Source: Magnetospirillum sp.
Lineage (GTDB): Bacteria > Pseudomonadota > Alphaproteobacteria > Rhodospirillales > Magnetospirillaceae
DNA length: 14,875 nt
NCBI GenBank assembly: GCA_016183945.1
Contig: JACPDP010000009.1
Span: 1-14,875 of the forward strand
Reading direction: 5' to 3'
Shown piece by piece: positions 7,147-14,600 of the stretch (within the stretch, counting starts at the first letter, position 1; each line of letters begins with the position of its first letter). The notes under the pieces were generated by a model. The model was not told where the DNA came from, made no database searches, and saw nothing but the letters and a program-made list of their open reading frames with translations. Both the position numbers and the translations under genes were made by a program.

Positions 7147-8565
7147 ATGGAATCCTTGCGGGCGCTGGCGCTCAAAGGCGGCGTCTATACCGGGCTGCGG
7201 CAACTGGCCGGCATGGCCATCTCCTTCGCCGGACTGGCGGCGCTGGTGCGCCTGATCGGCCCGGCCGCCTACGGCGTCTATGTCAGCGCCTTCGCCCTGG
7301 CCGCCTATGCCCAGGTCCTCCTGGCGCTGGGCATCGACGTTTTCCTGGTCCGCAAGGTCGACATGCCCGAGCCCGACGACCTGCATCAGGGCTTCACCCT
7401 GGCGCTGGCAGCCGGAACCGTCGGCTTCCTGCTGGCGCTGCCCGGCAGCCGGCTGGCGGAAGACTGGATCGGCGTCGCCGGAGTGCGCGACGCGGTGCTG
7501 GCCCTGTTCGCCTGCCTGCCGCTACAACTGGCCACCCTGGTGCCCAGCGCCGTGTTGCAGCGGCGCATGGACTGGAAGGGCATCGCACAGGCCGAGTTGG
7601 CCGGATTGCTGGCGTTCCAGGTGGCGGCGCTGGGACTGGCGGCCTGGGATGGCGGCACCGCCGCGCCGGTGGCCGGGTTCTGGGCCCAGCAGGCGACCAC
7701 CACCGCCCTGCTGCTGCGCCGCTCCGGCTACCGCCCGCGGCTGCGCTGGCGCCCGAACCGGCTGCGGCCCATGCTGACCTACGGCGTGCCGTTCGCCGCC
7801 GCCACCTGGATGTGGCATCTGCGCGGGCTGACCACCCCGCTGGTGGTGGCCCGGCTGCTGGGTCCCGAGGCGGCGGCGGCGGTGGGCATCGGCGTCCGCA
7901 TCGCCGAGTCGCTGTCGTTCATGCGGCTGGTGGCGTGGCGGGTGTCCATTCCCGCCCTGTCCCATTTGCAGCGGCAGCCGGAACGCCTGGCCGCCGCCGT
8001 GGCGCAGGGCGCCTTGGCCCAATTGGCCATCACCGGCCCGGCCATGCTGGCCTTCCGGCTTGCGGCGCCATGGGTCATCCCGCTGGCCTTCGGCCGCGAT
8101 TGGCCGCTGCTGGTGGGACTGTTTCCCTTCCTCGCGACGGCCTACCTGGCCAACTGCCTGTTCGGCCTTCACTTCGCCGCCCTGCACGTGGCGGGGCGCA
8201 ATGTCGAGGCGGGGGCCGTGCATCTGCTGCACGCCCTGCTGCTGATGGGCACCGCCGAGTTGCTGGCGCCCCACCTCGGCGGGCTGGCCTACGGCTGGGC
8301 CGAGATGGCGGCGCTGGCAGCCTACGCCTTACTGCACCTGATGGTCCGCCTGCGCATCGGCGAGGTGCCGCTGGCCCTTGCCCTGGCCTGGGCGCTCGCC
8401 GCGGCCGCGGCGCTGTTCGCCGAGCGGCTGGGACCGTGGGCATGGCTGGGGCTGCCGGTTGTGCTGCTGTTGCCGGCGACGCGGCGCCTGCTGGACCGTT
8501 GGCGGACCGAGTTGGTGGGACACTTCATGCCGAAGGAGAGCGCAAGCGATGACGCAAAGCCCTGA
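7147..8565 (+). CDS. Wzx-like polysaccharide flippase
   Basis: This is a predicted inner-membrane protein of the polysaccharide biosynthesis (Polysacc_synt/MOP) superfamily, which moves lipid-linked glycans across the membrane. It has 472 residues and about 12-14 hydrophobic segments along its whole length. The N-terminal pattern, GVYTGLRQLAGMAISFAGLA and then VRLIGPAAYGVYV, is typical of the family: R-x-x-G-P-x-x-Y-G after the first helix. The basic C-terminal tail is cytoplasmic. The start codon lies three bases after the GMC stop, and its last 17 bases overlap the next gene, so the three genes are very likely co-translated. The glycan moved cannot be read from the sequence. No polymerase (Wzy) or initiating glycosyltransferase lies in the window, so the rest of the pathway must be elsewhere or supplied by another cluster. 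Confidence 0.88.
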   Translation: MESLRALALKGGVYTGLRQLAGMAISFAGLAALVRLIGPAAYGVYVSAFALAAYAQVLLALGIDVFLVRKVDMPEPDDLHQGFTLALAAGTVGFLLALPGSRLAEDWIGVAGVRDAVLALFACLPLQLATLVPSAVLQRRMDWKGIAQAELAGLLAFQVAALGLAAWDGGTAAPVAGFWAQQATTTALLLRRSGYRPRLRWRPNRLRPMLTYGVPFAAATWMWHLRGLTTPLVVARLLGPEAAAAVGIGVRIAESLSFMRLVAWRVSIPALSHLQRQPERLAAAVAQGALAQLAITGPAMLAFRLAAPWVIPLAFGRDWPLLVGLFPFLATAYLANCLFGLHFAALHVAGRNVEAGAVHLLHALLLMGTAELLAPHLGGLAYGWAEMAALAAYALLHLMVRLRIGEVPLALALAWALAAAAALFAERLGPWAWLGLPVVLLLPATRRLLDRWRTELVGHFMPKESASDDAKP

Positions 8566-9436
8566 AGCCGTCCTGCTGCTGACCCATTTCCTCGACGAGC
8601 GCATCGTCACCGGCTTCCGCCGGCTGCGTGACGAGGCCGGAAGCGGCCGCGACGTCTGGGTCCTGTTCAACCTCACCGACGACAACAACCCGGGCTTCGC
8701 CGCCCCGCCCGATCTCAGGGTGTTCGGCTTCCGCGAGGCCGACCTGAGGGCCCTAAACTATCCGCGCAAGGGGCGCGCCATCCGCGATGTGGACATCGAG
8801 CTGTTCAGCTTCCCCTTCCAACGCGCCCACCCGCACTACGGCCGGGTCTGGGTGGTGGAGTACGATGTCGAGTTTACCGGTCGCTGGGCGACGGTATTCG
8901 ACCACTTCCGCGACGATGACGCCGACCTGCTGGCCACCAACCTGCACCGCTACGCCGACAACCCCGGCTGGGAGAACTGGAGCAGCGTGCGCGGCCCGGC
9001 CGGGCGGCCGCCGAGGGAGACGCTGCTGCGCGCCTTCATGCCGTTCTCGCGGTTGTCGTCCCGGGCCTACCACGCCCTGGACACGGCCTATGGGCTGGGC
9101 TGGCAGGGCCATTACGAATGCCTGGTACCCACCCTGCTGACCGCGGCCGGGCTGGTCATCGAGGACATCGGCGGCAACGGGGAGTTCGTCCACCCCGGCA
9201 ACGTCGGGCGCTTCTACACCAGCACGCCCTCGGTAAACGACCTGTCGCCCGGCAGCTTCGTCTTTCGCCCGGTGATGGCGGCCCCCGGCGAGCGTCCCGA
9301 CACCCTGTGGCATCCGGTCAAGCCGCCCAGCACCGCCTATGTGCGCGGCTGGCGCAACGGCCGCCTGGGCGTGCTCGCCCGGCGGGCCAGCCGCCTGTCG
9401 CAGAGCGTGGCGCGGTTGTGGGGGATGGGAGGGTGA
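8549..9436 (+). CDS. DUF3405-like putative glycosyltransferase
   Basis: This is a 295-residue soluble protein without signal peptide or membrane segments. I do not recognise an experimentally named family. The layout recalls DUF3405-type and GT-A-like proteins: an N-terminal alpha/beta part (DVWVLFNLTDD, 35-45), a WVVEYDVEFTG motif (101-111) whose acidic EYD (104-106) could bind metal and sugar nucleotide, and GHYECLVPTLLTAAGLVIEDIG (about 177-198). The last stretch resembles glycosyltransferases in which a G-H-x-E motif precedes a helix. The C-terminal 30 residues are arginine-rich and could touch the membrane. ATG 8549 has AAGGAGAG upstream and lies inside the end of the flippase gene; an earlier start at 8378 would add 57 shadow residues. 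Operon context supports a role in making the glycan that the flippase exports. Enzymatic activity is inferred. Confidence 0.7.
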   Translation: MTQSPEAVLLLTHFLDERIVTGFRRLRDEAGSGRDVWVLFNLTDDNNPGFAAPPDLRVFGFREADLRALNYPRKGRAIRDVDIELFSFPFQRAHPHYGRVWVVEYDVEFTGRWATVFDHFRDDDADLLATNLHRYADNPGWENWSSVRGPAGRPPRETLLRAFMPFSRLSSRAYHALDTAYGLGWQGHYECLVPTLLTAAGLVIEDIGGNGEFVHPGNVGRFYTSTPSVNDLSPGSFVFRPVMAAPGERPDTLWHPVKPPSTAYVRGWRNGRLGVLARRASRLSQSVARLWGMGG

Positions 9437-9464
9437 AGGCTCTCGCGGATGGATCCCACCGCGG

Positions 9465-10409
9465 CTACTTCATCAGCCCCATCACCTGGATGGCAGCCGG
9501 GCCGGCGATGACCATGAACAGCACCGGCAGGAAGAAGATGATCATCGGCACCGTCAGCTTGGCGGGCAGCGCCGCCGCCTTCTTTTCCGCCGTAGACATG
9601 CGCGCCTCGCGGTTCTCCTGCGCCAGCACCTTGAGGGCCTGCGCCACCGGGGTGCCGTATTTCTCGGATTGCACCAGCGCGGTGGCCAGCGATTTCACCT
9701 GCGGCAGGCCGGTGCGGTCGGCGAAGTTGTCCCAGGCCAAGCGGCGCTCGCCGAGGAAGGTCAGCTCGGCGGCGGTGAGGCCGATTTCCTCGGCGGTCTC
9801 GGGCGAGCTGTCGCCCATCTCCTCGGTGACCCGCACCAGCGCCGTCTCCACCGACAGGCCGGCCTCGACGCAGATCACCATCAGGTCGAGCGCATCGGGA
9901 AAGGCGCGGGCCAGGGCCAACTGCCGCTTCTGAATGGCATTGGCCAGCAGCACCTGCGGCAGCACCACCCCCACCGCCACGGCGCCCAGCAGCAGGAAGG
10001 CCCGGGTGGTGACCGGCGAATGGGCGAACACGGTGGTGGCATAGACCAGGCCGACGGCGAACAGCAGCACCGGCGCCGCCACCCGCGAGAAGATGTAGGT
10101 CACCGCCGCCGACGGTTGCCGCCAGCCGGCCCGAGCCAGCTTGGCCTTGACCGCCTTGGCCTCCAGCATGTCCTGCAGCTTGAGGCGGCCGAGCACGGCA
10201 CGCATCAGACCCTCGCGGCGGCTGGGCTGGAAACGGCGGCGGCCGCCGAGCAAGTCCTCGCGCTGGCGGGCCGACAGCTCCTGGCGCCGCGCCGCCACCG
10301 CCTTCAGGCGGCTGGCCAACTGATCGCGCGACGCCAGCGGCAACCCCACCGCCAGCACCGAGGCGAAGGCCGCCACCGCGGCGACCAGGATGATGAGGGT
10401 GGTCAGCAT
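9465..10409 (-). CDS. tadC: Tad pilus platform protein TadC
   Basis: This inner-membrane protein belongs to the type II secretion F (T2SF) family and forms, with TadB, the platform on which the CpaF motor acts. It has 314 residues, the normal length. Hydrophobic segments lie at the N-terminus (LTTLIILVAAVAAFASVLAV), at about 120-165, and at the C-terminus (MIIFFLPVLFMVIAGPAAIQ). The cytoplasmic T2SF domain carries the TadC hallmark AFPDALDLMVICVEAGLSVE. ATG 10409 is chosen because AGAGGAGA lies about seven bases upstream; an ATG at 10415 is too close to it. It is the last gene of the Tad operon in this direction. Unusually, 162 bases filled by a palindromic repeat separate it from tadB. It converges with the polysaccharide operon, with 28 bases between them and no convincing terminator. 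Confidence 0.92.
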   Translation of the reverse strand: MLTTLIILVAAVAAFASVLAVGLPLASRDQLASRLKAVAARRQELSARQREDLLGGRRRFQPSRREGLMRAVLGRLKLQDMLEAKAVKAKLARAGWRQPSAAVTYIFSRVAAPVLLFAVGLVYATTVFAHSPVTTRAFLLLGAVAVGVVLPQVLLANAIQKRQLALARAFPDALDLMVICVEAGLSVETALVRVTEEMGDSSPETAEEIGLTAAELTFLGERRLAWDNFADRTGLPQVKSLATALVQSEKYGTPVAQALKVLAQENREARMSTAEKKAAALPAKLTVPMIIFFLPVLFMVIAGPAAIQVMGLMK

Positions 10410-10432
10410 CACCATTCTCCTCTTTTTACCGT

Positions 10433-10569
10433 CCCCTCCCCTGGCGCAGCCGGGGGAGGCCGGGTGGGGGCCCAACGAGCGAAGCGAGGCGGGAGTGGTG
10501 CCGGCGGACAAACTCCCGCGCTTCGCTTGGGCCCCCACCCCACCCTCCCCCGCCTTCGGTAGGGGAGGG
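10433..10569. repeat. REP-like palindromic element
   Basis: This is a 137-bp imperfect inverted repeat. The outer arms are CCCTCCCCTGG... on the left and its near complement ending ...AGGGGAGGG on the right. The inner arms GGTGGGGGCCCAA (left) and TTGGGCCCCCACC (right) are exact complements, followed by GCGAAGCG-type blocks and a CGGGAG/CTCCCG pair. Each end also folds by itself: CCTCCCC pairs with GGGGAGG around GGC-GCA-GCC on the left, and around a GCC-TTC-GGT loop on the right. It looks like a dispersed intergenic palindrome (REP or mini-MITE type) of the sort common in GC-rich alphaproteobacteria. No transposase and no clear target duplication are seen. It starts three bases beyond the tadB stop and could end transcription or stabilise the upstream mRNA. 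Confidence 0.75.
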
Positions 10570-10571
10570 CT

Positions 10572-11414
10572 TTAGATATCGAAGTTGATCACCGAGGCGC
10601 GCGCCTCGGAGGCGAAGGCCTGCACCTTGTCGCGCATGCGCTTCCTGGCACGCAGCACCTCGGACAGCTTGGCCAGGGTCTCGGCCAGATTGCCGCCGGT
10701 CTGCTGCTGGATGGCGATGACGATGGCGAAATAGCGCAGTTCGGGGGTCGGCATGCGTTCGACGGCGCGCTGAATGGATTCGTTCAGCGACAGCCCCAGC
10801 CGCTGCCCCTCCGAGATCAGGCGGAACTCGGCGCCGATGGGGTCTTCCATCTCGCGGCCGATGATGGCGATGCATTCGCCCAGCGGCAGGCCGGAGCGGA
10901 TGCCGCGGGTGATGACGTCGAGGCCGTCGGCGAACTGGCTGGTGAACTTGCCCAGGCGACGGCGGGCCAGGAAGGCGATCACCATCTTGGGCAGCCCGAC
11001 CCCCATCACCACCGCCGCCAGCAGCGCCGCCAGCGGATTGAGGGAGGCACCCCGCGCCAGCGCGAACACCACCACCGCCAGGCCGATGCTGGACGCCAGG
11101 TAGTGCCACAGCTCGACGCGCAGCCCGGCCTGCAGCAGTTCCTCGCGCAGGCGCCAGCCGCGCTTCCTGGCGCGGCCCTCCTCCACCTCCTTGAGGCGGC
11201 TCTGCACGCTCTTGCGCTTCGGCCCGAACGCCATCTTGAAGGATCGGCGGCTGCTGGGCTGGCTGCCGACCACCACCGCCATGCGCCGTTTCAACTCGGC
11301 GCGCGGGCCATACATCAGCAGGTACATGGCCCAGCCCAGCGCCACCAGGGCGGCCAGCAGCGCCACCACGAACAGGCCCACCTCGGTGGGGAGCCGGCCG
11401 AGTGTCTCAAGCAT
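10572..11414 (-). CDS. tadB: Tad platform protein TadB, C-terminal TM pair missing
   Basis: TadB is the second T2SF-family platform protein of the Tad pilus. It has 280 residues, where relatives usually have about 310-330. TM1 is at about 11-34, and a TM pair at about 105-147 (YLASSIGLAVVVFALA, then LAALLAAVVMGVGLP). The cytoplasmic T2SF domain (155-270) has FADGLDVITRGIRSGLPLGE and QQQTGGNLAETLAKLSEVLR. After DKVQAFASEARAS, homologues normally continue into two more membrane helices and often end in M-I-N-F-x-I. Here EARAS is joined directly to VINFDI and a stop, so about 40-50 codons seem to be lost in frame while the native tail is kept. ATG 11414 overlaps the end of cpaF by eight bases, the normal arrangement. 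Whether the product works is uncertain. The REP-like element begins just after the stop. Confidence 0.85.
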   Translation of the reverse strand: MLETLGRLPTEVGLFVVALLAALVALGWAMYLLMYGPRAELKRRMAVVVGSQPSSRRSFKMAFGPKRKSVQSRLKEVEEGRARKRGWRLREELLQAGLRVELWHYLASSIGLAVVVFALARGASLNPLAALLAAVVMGVGLPKMVIAFLARRRLGKFTSQFADGLDVITRGIRSGLPLGECIAIIGREMEDPIGAEFRLISEGQRLGLSLNESIQRAVERMPTPELRYFAIVIAIQQQTGGNLAETLAKLSEVLRARKRMRDKVQAFASEARASVINFDI

Positions 11415-12768
11415 GGCCGTCCCCCAGTCCCTCGGCCAGTTCGCGCTCCAGGCCGAAATAGCGGGCACGGTCCCAGAAGGCCGGGCGGATACCGGTGGCG
11501 CGGTGGCGGCCGAGGATGCGGCCGTGGGCGTCCTCGCCCTGGATTTCGTAGACCACGAGGTCTTGCAAGGTGATGACCTCTCCCTCCATGCCCACCACCT
11601 CGGTGACGTGGGTGATCTTGCGGCTGCCGTCACGCAACCGCGAGGCCTGGACGATGACGTTGACCGCCGAGGCGATCTGGTCGCGCACCGCCTTGGCCGG
11701 CAGGTTGTAGCCGCCCATGGCGACCATGTTCTCGACGCGGGACAGGGCGTCGCGCGGCGTGTTGGCGTGGATGGTGCCCATGGAGCCGTCATGGCCGGTG
11801 TTCATGGCCTGCAGCAGGTCGAAGGCCTCGGGGCCGCGCACCTCGCCGACGATGATGCGCTCCGGCCGCATGCGCAGGCAGTTGCGCACCAGGTCGCGCA
11901 TGGTCACCTGTCCCACCCCCTCCAGATTGGGCGGACGCGTCTCTAGGCGCACCACATGCGGCTGCTGCAGTTGCAGCTCGGCGGCGTCCTCGCAGGTGAC
12001 GATGCGTTCTGTGCGCTCGATATAGCGGGTCAGGCAGTTGAGCAGCGTCGTCTTGCCCGAGCCGGTGCCGCCCGAGATCAGGATGTTGCAGCGGCAGGCG
12101 GCGGCGACCTGGAGCACCTTGGCCGCCTGGGGGGTGATGGAGCCGTACTCCACCAGCTTTTCCAGCGTCAGCTTCTCGCGGCGGAACTTGCGGATGGTCA
12201 GCGTCGGGCCGTCGATGGCCAGGGGCGGCACGATGACGTTGACGCGCGAGCCGTCGGCCAGTCTCGCGTCGCAGATCGGGCTGGATTCGTCGACGCGGCG
12301 CCCCACCGCCGAGACGATGCGCTGGCAGATGTTCATCAGTTGGGCGTTGTCGCGGAACTTGACGTCGGTGAGTTCGATGCGCCCTTCGGTCTCGATGTAG
12401 ACCTTGTCGGCACCGTTGACCATGATGTCGGCGATGTCGTCCCGCGCGATCAGCGGCTCCAGCGGCCCCAGGCCGAGCACGTCGTTGCAGATGTCGGCGA
12501 TGACCACCTGCTGCTCGCCCGCCGACAGCACCAGGTTCCGCATGCTGATGATCTCGGCGACGATGTCGGAGATCTCTTCGCGAACCTGGGCCGGCTCCAG
12601 CTTGCCCAGCTCGGTGGGATCGACCGAGTCGATCAGGTCGTTGAAGATGCCGACCTTGATGTCCGACAGCCGCTGATCCACCTCGGCCGAACGCGCCGCC
12701 GCAGCCGGCATCGGCGGCTGTGGAACCGCCTGCGGCTGGGGGTGCGACGTGCTGCGCCGGCCGAACAT
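11407..12768 (-). CDS. cpaF: Tad pilus assembly ATPase CpaF/TadA
   Basis: This cytoplasmic hexameric secretion ATPase powers Flp pilus assembly (and retraction in some Tad systems). It has 453 residues. The N-terminal domain (about 30-200) contains the [20 protein letters not shown] stretch typical of the family. The Walker A motif is GGTGSGKT (233-240, K239). The acidic box is [19 protein letters not shown] (258-276). Walker B is RIIVGEVRG with E309. The His box is [14 protein letters not shown] (325-338). All catalytic elements are intact. The first 30 residues are Pro/Ala-rich and probably flexible. ATG 12768 follows the cpaE stop by three bases, with AGGAGAT upstream. It sits in the order cpaC-cpaD-cpaE-cpaF-tadB-tadC, which separates it from conjugation VirB11 ATPases and from PilB. 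Confidence 0.96.
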   Translation of the reverse strand: MFGRRSTSHPQPQAVPQPPMPAAAARSAEVDQRLSDIKVGIFNDLIDSVDPTELGKLEPAQVREEISDIVAEIISMRNLVLSAGEQQVVIADICNDVLGLGPLEPLIARDDIADIMVNGADKVYIETEGRIELTDVKFRDNAQLMNICQRIVSAVGRRVDESSPICDARLADGSRVNVIVPPLAIDGPTLTIRKFRREKLTLEKLVEYGSITPQAAKVLQVAAACRCNILISGGTGSGKTTLLNCLTRYIERTERIVTCEDAAELQLQQPHVVRLETRPPNLEGVGQVTMRDLVRNCLRMRPERIIVGEVRGPEAFDLLQAMNTGHDGSMGTIHANTPRDALSRVENMVAMGGYNLPAKAVRDQIASAVNVIVQASRLRDGSRKITHVTEVVGMEGEVITLQDLVVYEIQGEDAHGRILGRHRATGIRPAFWDRARYFGLERELAEGLGDGHA

Positions 12769-12771
12769 GGC

Positions 12772-13959
12772 CTATCTCCTGAACATGTCCATCAGCCCCT
12801 TCTTCGTCTCGCTCTTCCGCACCGCCGGGGCCTTGCCGGCCAGTTGCCCGGCCAACTGGCGGAACAGTTCGGCGACGCGGTGGGCCTTGGAGTGCTCGCC
12901 GATCATCTGCCCGTTGTTGGCTGCCTCGCCGAACAGCTGGGGCTCGTAGGGGATCACCAGGGCGGGCTTCAGGCCGATGGTCTCCTCGAAGTCCTTGGCG
13001 GTCAACTGGGTCTTCTTGGCGGCGTCCATGCGGTTGAGCACCAGCCGCGGACCGGCCGAGCCGCGACGCGCCTGCAACGCCTCCTTCAGCGTCTTGCAGT
13101 CGCGCAAGCTGGCGAGGTCGGGGATGGCGGTGACCACCACCTCGTCGGCGACCGTCAACAGGTGGTCGGTCCATTCGCACCACTGATGCGGCAGATCGAC
13201 CACCACCGTGCCGGCCATGCGCGAGGCCAGTTCCAGCATGCGGTCGATGGCTTCGACCTCGATGCGGCCGGCCGAACGGCAGTCGCCCGGCGCCGCCAGC
13301 ACCTTGAGGTGCTCGTCGTAATCGACCATGCAGCGTTCCATCAGCACCTCGTCGAGGCGCTCGGGGTGGGCCAGGGCGTCGGCCACCGTCTGCTTGGCGT
13401 CGATGTTGAAGGCCAGCACCGAGGTGCCGAAGGCGAGGTCGAGGTCGGCGTAGACCATCGGCTCGCGCAGGAAGCGGCCCAGCTCGAAGGCGAGGTTCTG
13501 CGCCAGCGTCGACGAGCCGGCCCCTCCCCTCGCGCCCCAGCACGCCACCACGCGGCCCTTGGGTGCCGCGCCGGGCTCGGCGAACAGGGTGGCCAGCGCG
13601 TCGATGATCTGGCGGGCGCCGACCGGACGCAGCAGATAGTCGCTGACGCCGCGCGCCATCAGGGTGCGGTAGAGACGGATGTCGTTGGCCTCGCCGATCA
13701 CCAGCACGCGGGTGCCGCTCTCGCACACCTCCGCCAGGCGGTCGAGCCCGGCCAGCAGGGCGGCATCGTCGCCCTCCTCCTCGACGATCACCACCTGCGG
13801 CGTGCCCCTGTCGGCATAGTGATCGTGAGCCGCGGCCAGCCCCCCCGGCAGCACCTCCATGCGCGACTTGGCCATCTGACGGTCGTCGCGCACCTGCTTC
13901 AGCACCTCGGCGACGCCGGGCGTCAGCGCGAAGGCGTCAATGGTCAGGCGGAAGAACAT
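12772..13959 (-). CDS. cpaE: Tad pilus localisation ATPase CpaE/TadZ
   Basis: This ParA/MinD-superfamily protein localises the Tad machine, usually to a pole. It has 395 residues. The N-terminal 130 residues form an atypical receiver domain: the strand VVIVEEEGDD (56-65) has Glu where a phosphorylated Asp would be, but ARGVSDYLLRPV (102-113) keeps the receiver end pattern. The ATPase part starts with a deviant Walker A, GARGGAGSST (142-151). It lacks both the signature Lys and the P-loop Lys of canonical ParA, as in many CpaE/TadZ proteins, so ATP hydrolysis may be weak or absent. VYADLDLAFGTS is the next strand (Walker A' Asp). VVVDLPHQW is the Walker B-like strand. ATG 13959 has AGGAGG five bases upstream. 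The stop lies three bases before cpaF. Confidence 0.93.
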   Translation of the reverse strand: MFFRLTIDAFALTPGVAEVLKQVRDDRQMAKSRMEVLPGGLAAAHDHYADRGTPQVVIVEEEGDDAALLAGLDRLAEVCESGTRVLVIGEANDIRLYRTLMARGVSDYLLRPVGARQIIDALATLFAEPGAAPKGRVVACWGARGGAGSSTLAQNLAFELGRFLREPMVYADLDLAFGTSVLAFNIDAKQTVADALAHPERLDEVLMERCMVDYDEHLKVLAAPGDCRSAGRIEVEAIDRMLELASRMAGTVVVDLPHQWCEWTDHLLTVADEVVVTAIPDLASLRDCKTLKEALQARRGSAGPRLVLNRMDAAKKTQLTAKDFEETIGLKPALVIPYEPQLFGEAANNGQMIGEHSKAHRVAELFRQLAGQLAGKAPAVRKSETKKGLMDMFRR

Positions 13960-13968
13960 GGCGGCCTC

Positions 13969-14592
13969 CTATTTGCCGGCGCCGACGGTGCTGACCGTGG
14001 CACTGCCGCCCGATTCTGCCTGACTGGCGGTGGCCTGGCCCTTGCCGTATTTCTCCAACACGTCGGCGGCGCGGTTGCCGTCGCGGCCGGTGGGCTCGCG
14101 CGCCCGCACCAGATCGGCCGGATTTTGCAGCATCAGGGCACGGTTGCGGGCCAGCGAGCAGCCGAAATTGCTGTTGGGCGCGTTGTGCGGATCGGGGTTT
14201 ATGCCGCGTTCGAAGGTACCGCACTCCGGCACCCGGGCGGTCCAGATGGGAACCCGCAGGGTGACCGCATCGGGCGAGGCGCCGCCATCCACAACCTTGG
14301 CCTCGATACCGTCCAACTCGGCGGCAAGCTGTTCGGCGAACGCCTTGGCGCTGGCGCCGGCCACCAGTTCCACCGGGCCGGCGCCGCGGCGGCGATGCTC
14401 GGCGGCGAGGCGGCCCAGGCGGTCGCGGTCGAAGGCGGACAAGGCTGCGCCCTCGGCGGGACGGTCGAACACCGCCACCGCAGCATGACGCTCGACCGCC
14501 ACCGGGTGGGCGATGCGCCAATCATGCTCGGACAGGTCGGCCCCGGCGCAGCCGGCGAGCAGGAAGGCGGCAAGGACAATACGGGTCTTCAT
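13969..14592 (-). CDS. cpaD: Tad pilus lipoprotein CpaD
   Basis: CpaD is an outer-membrane-associated lipoprotein that supports the CpaC secretin. It has 207 residues. The signal peptide MKTRIVLAAFLLAGC ends in a lipobox, LAGC, with C15 as the lipidation site. The CpaD family core appears as HPVAVERHAAVAVF near the start, then NSNFGCSLARNRALM and NPADLVRAREPTGRDGNR, and KY near the end. ATG 14592 is preferred over an in-frame GTG at 14604, because GAGG lies six bases before it and the signal peptide then starts with MKTR. The stop is nine bases before the cpaE start, and the start is eight bases after the cpaC stop. The family match rests on the C-terminal FGC...NPADL pattern and on the gene order. 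Confidence 0.92.
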   Translation of the reverse strand: MKTRIVLAAFLLAGCAGADLSEHDWRIAHPVAVERHAAVAVFDRPAEGAALSAFDRDRLGRLAAEHRRRGAGPVELVAGASAKAFAEQLAAELDGIEAKVVDGGASPDAVTLRVPIWTARVPECGTFERGINPDPHNAPNSNFGCSLARNRALMLQNPADLVRAREPTGRDGNRAADVLEKYGKGQATASQAESGGSATVSTVGAGK

Positions 14593-14600
14593 GGCATACC

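Noticed and set aside
5353..7386. 677-residue minus-strand frame across the GMC gene
   Set aside because: It covers the unmistakable GMC oxidoreductase and the start of the flippase on the other strand. No recognisable domain.
10426..11109. Frame through the REP-like element into tadB, considered as a frameshifted TadB tail
   Set aside because: Its translation beyond tadB comes from the palindrome (PSPTEGGGGWGGG) and contains no membrane helices, so a simple frameshift does not explain the missing TadB end.
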